From positions 248,001-312,000 of the forward strand of contig NZ_QGHC01000004.1 in NCBI RefSeq assembly GCF_003148905.1: a stretch of 64,000 bases of DNA, given 5' to 3'. Below are positions 58,557 to 64,000 of this stretch, in pieces. Source of the DNA: Fulvimonas soli. Lineage in GTDB: Bacteria; Pseudomonadota; Gammaproteobacteria; Xanthomonadales; Rhodanobacteraceae. The notes below the pieces were generated by a model. The model saw nothing but the letters and a program-made list of their open reading frames with translations. It had not been told where the DNA came from and did not search any database. The position numbers and the translations under genes were made by a program. Positions within the stretch are counted from its first letter, which is position 1. Each line of letters starts with the position of its first letter.

Positions 58557-59756
58557 ATGACCACCCCCGCCACGCCCCCCATCGAAGTCCGCGGCTCCGA
58601 CCGGCAGCCGCTGGGCATGCCCCCCGCGCGCTTCCTGCGCGACTACTGGCAGAAACGCCCGCTGCTGGTGCGCGGCGCCTTCCCCGGCTTCGAGCCGCCC
58701 ATCGCGCCGGACGAGCTGGCCGGCCTGGCCTGCGAGGAAGGCGCGCTGTCGCGCCTGATCGTCCACGACGCGGCGCGCACCCGCTGGAAGGTGAAGACCG
58801 GCCCGCTGGACGAGGCCGATTTCGCCACCACCGGCGACGCCAACTGGACCCTGCTGGTGCAGGACGTGGACAAGTGGGACGCCGGGGTGGCGCAGCTGCT
58901 GGAACCGTTCGCCTTCCTGCCCAGCTGGCGGGTGGACGACATCATGGTTTCCTACGCCGAGCCCGGCGGCGGCGTGGGCGCCCACGTGGACCAGTACGAC
59001 GTGTTCCTGCTCCAGGGCCTGGGCCAGCGCCACTGGGCGGTCAGCACCGACCCGGCCGCGCCGAAGGACTTCCGCCCGGACGTGGAGCTCAAGCAGCTCG
59101 TGCACTTCGAGCCCACCCACGAGTGGCTGCTCGATCCCGGCGACATGCTCTACCTGCCGCCCGGCGTGCCGCACGACGGCGTGGCCTTCGGCGGCCCCTG
59201 CATGACCTTCTCGGTCGGCATGCGCGCGCCGGCGCAGGCCGAGCTGCTCGGCGACCTGGCGGACTACCTGGCCGAGCGCCTGCCCGAGGAGCTGCGCTAC
59301 GCCGACCCCGACCTCGCCCCGGCCAGGGCCGCCGGCGAGATCGACCGGGCCGCCCTGGCCCGCCTGCGCGCCGCCCTGCCCTTCGCCGCGGCGCTGGACG
59401 AGCTGACCCTGCGCGACTGGTTCGGCCGCTTCGTCACCCGCTACCGGCTGGCGCAGACGCCGGCCCCGCCGGACCGGCCGCTCACCGCCGCCGCGCTGCG
59501 CCGGCGCCTGGCCGGCGGCGCGCAACTGCTGCGCCATCCGTGGACGCGGCTGGCCTGGACCCGCGACGGCGCGCGCGCCGCCACGCTGTTCGCCAACGGC
59601 CAGGCCTGGCCGACCAGTCCCGCCCTGGCCGAGCGCCTGTGCGCGCAGCGCGCGCTGGACTTCGCCGGCCAGCCGCCCGGCGAGGCCGAGCTGGCCCTGC
59701 TGCTCGCGCTGGCGAACGAAGGCCACCTGGTCCCCCGCAGGCCACGCCGCCGATGA
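58557..59756 (+). CDS. roxA: ribosomal protein uL16 arginine hydroxylase, cupin (RoxA/YcfD)
   Basis: Protein of 399 aa from ATG 58557. A 2-oxoglutarate/Fe(II) oxygenase with a JmjC-type cupin that hydroxylates an arginine of 50S protein L16. Iron ligands are the H-x-D pair in VGAHVDQYDVFLLQGLG near residue 142 and the His in LPPGVPHDGVAFGG near 204. The FLRDYWQKRPLLVRGAFPGF start and the C-terminal winged-helix part (ELTLRDWFGRFVTRYRLAQT) match the bacterial ROX family. Its stop overlaps the next start (ATGA). Confidence 0.93.
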   Translation: MTTPATPPIEVRGSDRQPLGMPPARFLRDYWQKRPLLVRGAFPGFEPPIAPDELAGLACEEGALSRLIVHDAARTRWKVKTGPLDEADFATTGDANWTLLVQDVDKWDAGVAQLLEPFAFLPSWRVDDIMVSYAEPGGGVGAHVDQYDVFLLQGLGQRHWAVSTDPAAPKDFRPDVELKQLVHFEPTHEWLLDPGDMLYLPPGVPHDGVAFGGPCMTFSVGMRAPAQAELLGDLADYLAERLPEELRYADPDLAPARAAGEIDRAALARLRAALPFAAALDELTLRDWFGRFVTRYRLAQTPAPPDRPLTAAALRRRLAGGAQLLRHPWTRLAWTRDGARAATLFANGQAWPTSPALAERLCAQRALDFAGQPPGEAELALLLALANEGHLVPRRPRRR

Positions 59757-60247
59757 ACCCGCCCGAGGCCCTGGACCTGCCGGCGCAGAGCCGCGAGGAC
59801 ATCGCCGCGGCGCGGCGGCAGCTGCTGGCCGCCGCCCGCCGCCGGATCGACGCCTGCCTGCCCCGGCTCGCCCCCGACGTGCTCGGCGGCGAGGAGGAGC
59901 TGGCCGAGCTGCGCCGCATCGCCACCGCCGGCCGCGGCGCGCTGATCCGGGTGATCCTGCACGACCCGGCCGCGGCGCTGCGCGACGGCCACCGGCTGAT
60001 CGCGCTGGCCCAGCGCCTGCCCAGCCTGCTGGAGATCCGCATGCCGGTCGAGGAGGCCGACCTGGCCTATGCGTCGGGCTACCTGCTCAACGACACGGGC
60101 GGCTACCTGTTCCTGCCGGAGGCCGAACGCCCGCGCGGGCGCGCGGCCCTGTGCGACCGCGCGGCGCAGGCGCCGCTGCGCCAGCACTTCGACGCCGCCT
60201 GGTTGCGCGCCGTGCGCGCCTCCATGCTGCAGCCGCTGGATCTCTAG
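59753..60247 (+). CDS. conserved small protein coupled to roxA (possible DUF7931)
   Basis: Protein of 164 aa from ATG 59753, coupled by ATGA overlap to roxA. Sequence features are REDIAAARRQLLAAARRRID, ELAELRRIATAGRGALIRVI, LLEIRMPVEEADLAYASGYL and NDTGGYLFLPEAERPRGRA. There is no signal peptide or membrane segment. I associate it with a small family regularly found after the uL16 hydroxylase in Xanthomonadales. The name is uncertain and the function unknown. The layout loosely recalls a single phospholipase D-like half-domain without its catalytic HxK motif. Confidence 0.7.
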   Translation: MNPPEALDLPAQSREDIAAARRQLLAAARRRIDACLPRLAPDVLGGEEELAELRRIATAGRGALIRVILHDPAAALRDGHRLIALAQRLPSLLEIRMPVEEADLAYASGYLLNDTGGYLFLPEAERPRGRAALCDRAAQAPLRQHFDAAWLRAVRASMLQPLDL

Positions 60248-60366
60248 ACGGCGCCTGAACGGACGCCGCGCTCCCGCGCCGCGCGCGGGAGCGCGGCGCG
60301 GCGCGGAACCGCGCCATTCCACTTGAAAAAGGCCGGGCCGGTATCGACCTTCGGCTAGGTCTGCGC

Positions 60367-60397
60367 TTGTCGCGTCGCAGCAGCCAACGGCTATAAT
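60367..60397 (+). promoter_or_regulatory. probable sucA promoter
   Basis: A consensus -10 TATAAT at 60392-60397 lies ~75 bp before the sucA start. The best -35, TTGTCG (60367-60372), is at a long 19-bp spacing, so the -10 is the more reliable part. Confidence 0.45.
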
Positions 60398-60472
60398 CGT
60401 TAAGATTTGATCCAGCCAGCTGCCCGCCCGCCGGGCGACGGCCGCAGCCTCCCTTCCCCTGCCGGTGGTGAC

Positions 60473-63310
60473 GTGAGCACAAACCTGATCCGCGAGTTCT
60501 TCGAGTCCTCCCAACTCGCAGGCGGCAACGCCGATTACGTCGAATCGCTTTACGAGACCTGGCTGGCCGACCCCGCGTCGGTACCCGCCGAATGGAACCA
60601 GTACTTCCAGACCTTCAAGGGCCGCGAGTCGGGGGACGTCCCCCATACCGCGGCCATCGCGCGCATAGAGGCCGCGCAGAAGCAGCGCCGCGCCGCCGCG
60701 GCCGGCCCGGTGGACGACGCCCACGCGCGCAAGCAGGCCGGCGTGCTGCGCCTGCTCACCGCCTACCGCTCGCGCGGCCACCTCGCCGCCGACCTCGACC
60801 CGCTGGGCCTGGCGCAGAAGATGGAGGCGCCGGACCTGGGCCTGGCCTTCCACGGCCTGTCCGAGGCCGACCTGGACACCGAGTTCGACTGCGGCACCTA
60901 CGCCGGCGGCGGCCAGCGCCTGAAGCTGCGCCAGCTGCTGGCCAACCTGAAGAAGGTCTACACCGGCACCATCGGCGCCGAGTTCATGTACATCTCCGAC
61001 CACCTGCAGCGCAGCTGGATCTACAGCCGCCTGGAGCAGGCCAACGGCAACGCCGGGCTGGACGGGGCCGGCAAGCTGCGCGTGCTGGACGAGCTCACCG
61101 CTGCCGAGGGCCTGGAGCGCTACCTGCACACCAAGTACGTCGGCCAGAAGCGCTTCTCGCTGGAGGGCGGCGACAGCCTGATCCCGATGGTGGACGACAT
61201 CGTCCGCGCCGCCGGCGACAACGGCATCAAGGAGGTGGTGATCGGCATGGCCCACCGCGGCCGCCTGAACGTGCTGGTCAACATCCTCGGCAAGCCGCCC
61301 AAGACCCTGTTCGACGAGTTCGAGGGCAAGTTCGAGCACCCGCAGGACCCGGCGCACTCCGGCGACGTGAAGTACCACATGGGCTTCTCCGCCGACGTCA
61401 AGACGCCCCGCGGCGGCGTGCACGTGGCGCTGGCGTTCAACCCCTCGCACCTGGAGATCGTCAACCCGGTGGTGGCCGGCTCCGTGCACGCGCGCCAGGT
61501 GCGCCGCCGCGACACCGAGCGCAGCCAGTCGCTGGCCGTGCTGGTCCACGGCGACGCCGCCTTCGCCGGCCAGGGCGTGAACATGGAGCTGTTCCAGATG
61601 TCGCAGGCGCGCGGCTTCCGCATCGGCGGCACGCTGCACATCGTGGTCAACAACCAGATCGGCTTCACCACCTCCAACCCGCAGGACGCGCGCTCCACGC
61701 TGTACTGCACGGACCTGGCCAAGATGGTCAACGCGCCGGTGTTCCACGTGAACGGCGACGACCCGGAAGCGGTGATCCAGGTCACCCGCCTGGCCTACGA
61801 GTTCCGCAAGACCTTCCGCAAGGACGTGGTGATCGACCTGGTCTGCTACCGCCGCCACGGCCACAACGAGGCCGACGAGCCCTCGGCCACGCAGCCGGTG
61901 ATGTACCAGATCATCAAGAAGCGTCCGACCGCCCGCGACCTGTACGCGCAGCGGCTGGTGAAGGAAGGCGTGCTGGCCGACGGCGACGCGCAGAAGATGT
62001 TCGACGCCTACCGCGACCGCCTGGAGGCCGGCGCGCCGATGACCGAGCTGGCGCCGGACCTGCCCAAGGACATCCAGGTCGACTGGACGCGCTTCCTCGG
62101 CAACAAGCCGTCCACCCCGGCCGACACCACCGTGCCGAAGCAGAAGCTGGTGGAGCTGGCCGGGCGCATCCTCGACCTGCCGGGCGACCTCACCCTGCAC
62201 CCGCGCGTGGCCAAGATCTACGACGACCGCCGCAAGATGGCCGCCGGCGAGCTGCCGGGCGACTGGGGCTTCGCCGAGAACCTGGCCTACGCCAGCCTGG
62301 TCGACCAGGACTACAACCTGCGCCTGGTCGGCCAGGACGCCGGTCGCGGCACCTTCTTCCACCGCCACGCGGTGCTGCACGACCAGAAGGACGACCACAC
62401 CTACCTGCCGCTGGCCAACGTGCGCGACGGCGCCGAGGTGGAGGTGATCGACTCGCTGCTCAGCGAGGAGGCGGTGATGGCCTTCGAGTACGGCCACGCC
62501 ACCACCGACCCGTACACGCTGACCATCTGGGAGGCCCAGTTCGGCGACTTCGCCAACGGCGCGCAGGTGGTGATCGACCAGTTCATCAGCTCCGGCGAGG
62601 CCAAGTGGGACCGCCTGTGCGGCCTGGCGCTGTTCCTGCCGCACGGCTACGAGGGCCAGGGCCCGGAGCACTCCTCCGCGCGCCTGGAGCGCTTCCTGCA
62701 GCTGTGCGCGCTGGACAACATGCAGGTGTGCGTGCCGACCACGCCGGCGCAGGCCTTCCACATGATCCGCCGGCAGATGATCCGGCCGGTGCGCAAGCCG
62801 CTGATCGTGATGACGCCCAAGTCGCTGCTGCGCCACAAGCTGGCCGTGTCCACGCTGGACGAGCTGGCCGGCGGCAGCTTCCAGCTGGTGATCGGCGAGC
62901 ACCGCGAGCTCGCGCCCAGGAAGGTCAGGCGCGTGGTGCTGTGCGCCGGCAAGGTCTACTACGACCTGCTGGAGGAGGCGGACAAGCGCGGGCTCGCCGA
63001 CGTCGCCATCGTGCGCGTCGAGCAGCTCTACCCGTTCCCGCGCCCCGAGGTGGTCGCCGAGCTGGAGAAGTACCCGGCCGCCAAGGAGGTGGTGTGGTGC
63101 CAGGAGGAGCCGATGAACCAGGGCGCCTGGTTCCAGATCCGCCACCACCTGCAGGCCTGCGTGGGCAGCAAGCAGAGCCTGTCCTACGCCGGGCGCGCCC
63201 GCTCGCCGGCGCCGGCGGTCGGCCACCTCAACGACCACATCGCCGAGCAGGCGGCGCTGGTCGCGCAGGCGCTGGTCGACCCGGTCGGCGCGGACCACTC
63301 CGCGGAGTAA
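60473..63310 (+). CDS. sucA: 2-oxoglutarate dehydrogenase E1 component
   Basis: Protein of 945 aa (E. coli 933). The start chosen is GTG 60473, which gives the canonical (M)STNLIREFFESSQLAGGN. An ATG 22 codons earlier adds non-homologous sequence. It decarboxylates 2-oxoglutarate with thiamine diphosphate and transfers succinyl to the E2 lipoyl arm. Key parts are VESLYETWLADPASVPAEWN, VVIGMAHRGRLNVLVNILGK near residue 253, LVHGDAAFAGQGVNMELFQM near 357, and GLALFLPHGYEGQGPEHSSA near 720 for the acceptor domain. It is followed by sucB after 83 bp. Confidence 0.97.
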   Translation: MSTNLIREFFESSQLAGGNADYVESLYETWLADPASVPAEWNQYFQTFKGRESGDVPHTAAIARIEAAQKQRRAAAAGPVDDAHARKQAGVLRLLTAYRSRGHLAADLDPLGLAQKMEAPDLGLAFHGLSEADLDTEFDCGTYAGGGQRLKLRQLLANLKKVYTGTIGAEFMYISDHLQRSWIYSRLEQANGNAGLDGAGKLRVLDELTAAEGLERYLHTKYVGQKRFSLEGGDSLIPMVDDIVRAAGDNGIKEVVIGMAHRGRLNVLVNILGKPPKTLFDEFEGKFEHPQDPAHSGDVKYHMGFSADVKTPRGGVHVALAFNPSHLEIVNPVVAGSVHARQVRRRDTERSQSLAVLVHGDAAFAGQGVNMELFQMSQARGFRIGGTLHIVVNNQIGFTTSNPQDARSTLYCTDLAKMVNAPVFHVNGDDPEAVIQVTRLAYEFRKTFRKDVVIDLVCYRRHGHNEADEPSATQPVMYQIIKKRPTARDLYAQRLVKEGVLADGDAQKMFDAYRDRLEAGAPMTELAPDLPKDIQVDWTRFLGNKPSTPADTTVPKQKLVELAGRILDLPGDLTLHPRVAKIYDDRRKMAAGELPGDWGFAENLAYASLVDQDYNLRLVGQDAGRGTFFHRHAVLHDQKDDHTYLPLANVRDGAEVEVIDSLLSEEAVMAFEYGHATTDPYTLTIWEAQFGDFANGAQVVIDQFISSGEAKWDRLCGLALFLPHGYEGQGPEHSSARLERFLQLCALDNMQVCVPTTPAQAFHMIRRQMIRPVRKPLIVMTPKSLLRHKLAVSTLDELAGGSFQLVIGEHRELAPRKVRRVVLCAGKVYYDLLEEADKRGLADVAIVRVEQLYPFPRPEVVAELEKYPAAKEVVWCQEEPMNQGAWFQIRHHLQACVGSKQSLSYAGRARSPAPAVGHLNDHIAEQAALVAQALVDPVGADHSAE

Positions 63311-63393
63311 GATTTTCCGGATAGCGCGGCCGGGACGGCCGTTTTCCAGATCCCGCGCACACGGACGAGCGCCCACCACCCCAAGGACCCGTC

Positions 63394-64000
63394 ATGTCCA
63401 TCGAAGTCAAAGTCCCCGTCCTGCCCGAATCCGTCTCCGACGCCACCATCGCCACCTGGCACAAGCAGGCCGGCGAGGCCGTCAAGCGCGACGAGAACCT
63501 GGTCGACCTCGAAACCGACAAGGTGGTGCTGGAAGTGCCCGCCCCGGTCGACGGCGTGCTGAAGGAAATCAAGTTCCAGGCCGGCGACACCGTGACCAGC
63601 CAGCAGGTGATCGCGGTGATCGAGGAAGGCGCCGCGGCCGCCGCGCCCGCGCCCGCTCCGGCCGCCACCGCCCCCGCAGCGGCCGCGCCCGCGCCCGCCG
63701 CCGCGGCGCCGGCGAAGGCGGCGGCCAAGGGCGCCGAGAACCTCTCGCCGGCCGGCCTGCGCGTGGCCACCGAGCAGAACATCGACGTCTCCAAGGTGGC
63801 CGGCACCGGCCGCGACGGCCGCGTGACCAAGGAGGACCTGGTCAACTACGCCAAGGGCGGCGCCGCCCCGGCGCCCGCCCCCGCCGCCGCGCCGGCCGCG
63901 AAGCCCACCCCGGGCGCGCGCCCCGAGGAGCGCGTGCCGATGACGCGCATCCGCGCGCGCATCGCCGAGCGCCTGATGCAGTCGAAGAACTCCATCGCCA
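63394..64000 (+). CDS. sucB: 2-oxoglutarate dehydrogenase E2 (dihydrolipoyl succinyltransferase), partial at window end
   Basis: First 202 codons only, open to the right edge, from ATG 63394 (MSIEVKVPVLPESVSDATIA). Residues ~3-77 are the lipoyl domain with the lipoylated Lys in DLETDKVVLEV. A long Ala/Pro linker (residues ~85-110) leads to the peripheral subunit-binding domain (LSPAGLRVATEQNID, VAGTGRDGRVTKEDLVNY). After a second Ala/Pro linker the catalytic domain begins (VPMTRIRARIAERLMQSKNS). The catalytic His lies beyond the window. Confidence 0.95.
   Translation, partial: MSIEVKVPVLPESVSDATIATWHKQAGEAVKRDENLVDLETDKVVLEVPAPVDGVLKEIKFQAGDTVTSQQVIAVIEEGAAAAAPAPAPAATAPAAAAPAPAAAAPAKAAAKGAENLSPAGLRVATEQNIDVSKVAGTGRDGRVTKEDLVNYAKGGAAPAPAPAAAPAAKPTPGARPEERVPMTRIRARIAERLMQSKNSIA

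Noticed and set aside
59441-63379. 1,312-codon minus-strand frame opposite sucA
   Set aside because: Antisense shadow. sucA is certain on the plus strand.

Overview
The window comes from a chromosome of very high GC content. The genes and their order point to a gammaproteobacterium of the Xanthomonadales (Lysobacterales), probably Rhodanobacteraceae or Xanthomonadaceae. Pointers are kdsB-phosphatase-uvrC-pgsA-tRNA, serC-pheA-aroA, infA next to clpA/clpS, nudix-mnmA-hflD, scpA-scpB-rluB, roxA with a small partner, and sucA-sucB. Species assignment is inference; no rRNA gene is present.

Positions 1 to about 5,040 look like one end of an acquired element. They hold a tyrosine recombinase; roughly 1.2 kb without a convincing gene that contains strong palindromes and ends in an intrinsic terminator; an RHS-type protein broken by a single-base frameshift and ending in a low-GC tail; a tiny overlapping two-helix membrane protein; and an unrecognised coiled-coil protein on the other strand. 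From 5,132 to 5,815 there is a tRNA cluster (Leu-TAA, Cys-GCA and two Gly-GCC copies).

From 5.9 to 31.8 kb lies core housekeeping: phospholipid synthesis (pgsA), excision repair (uvrC), Kdo activation (kdsB), aromatic and serine synthesis (serC-pheA-aroA), an FHA protein, a PHA-system protein, infA, the ClpA/ClpS protease adaptor pair, tRNA thiolation (mnmA), hflD, a LysR regulator divergent from acnA, fadD, a PilZ protein, scpAB, rluB and an ArsC-like protein. From 32.0 to 37.5 kb are an omega-amidase/aminotransferase pair, a LysR regulator divergent from azoR, and a secreted amidohydrolase.

From 38.1 to 42.0 kb is a compact operon: a small exported protein, a YtrA-type GntR regulator, an ABC ATPase and permease, and two paralogous lipoproteins. 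It starts from a sigma70-like promoter whose -10 is covered by a large palindrome. fumC and purB follow, then a GST divergent from an HxlR regulator, and a secreted CBM56-GH64 beta-1,3-glucanase.

From 48.2 to 58.4 kb is a complete sulfate-assimilation cluster: cysG-cysK on the minus strand, divergent cysB, then a minus-strand operon cysJ-cysI-cysH-sat/cysC. Sulfate activation is done by a single-chain ATP sulfurylase-APS kinase fusion, not CysDN. The cysB and cysJ promoters share an unusual design in which an AGACGT operator-like motif overlaps the -10 box. The window ends with roxA, a small partner gene, sucA and the start of sucB.

Several families of extragenic palindromes lie between genes, mostly at convergent or 3' ends. 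No CRISPR array, intact insertion sequence or rRNA was seen.
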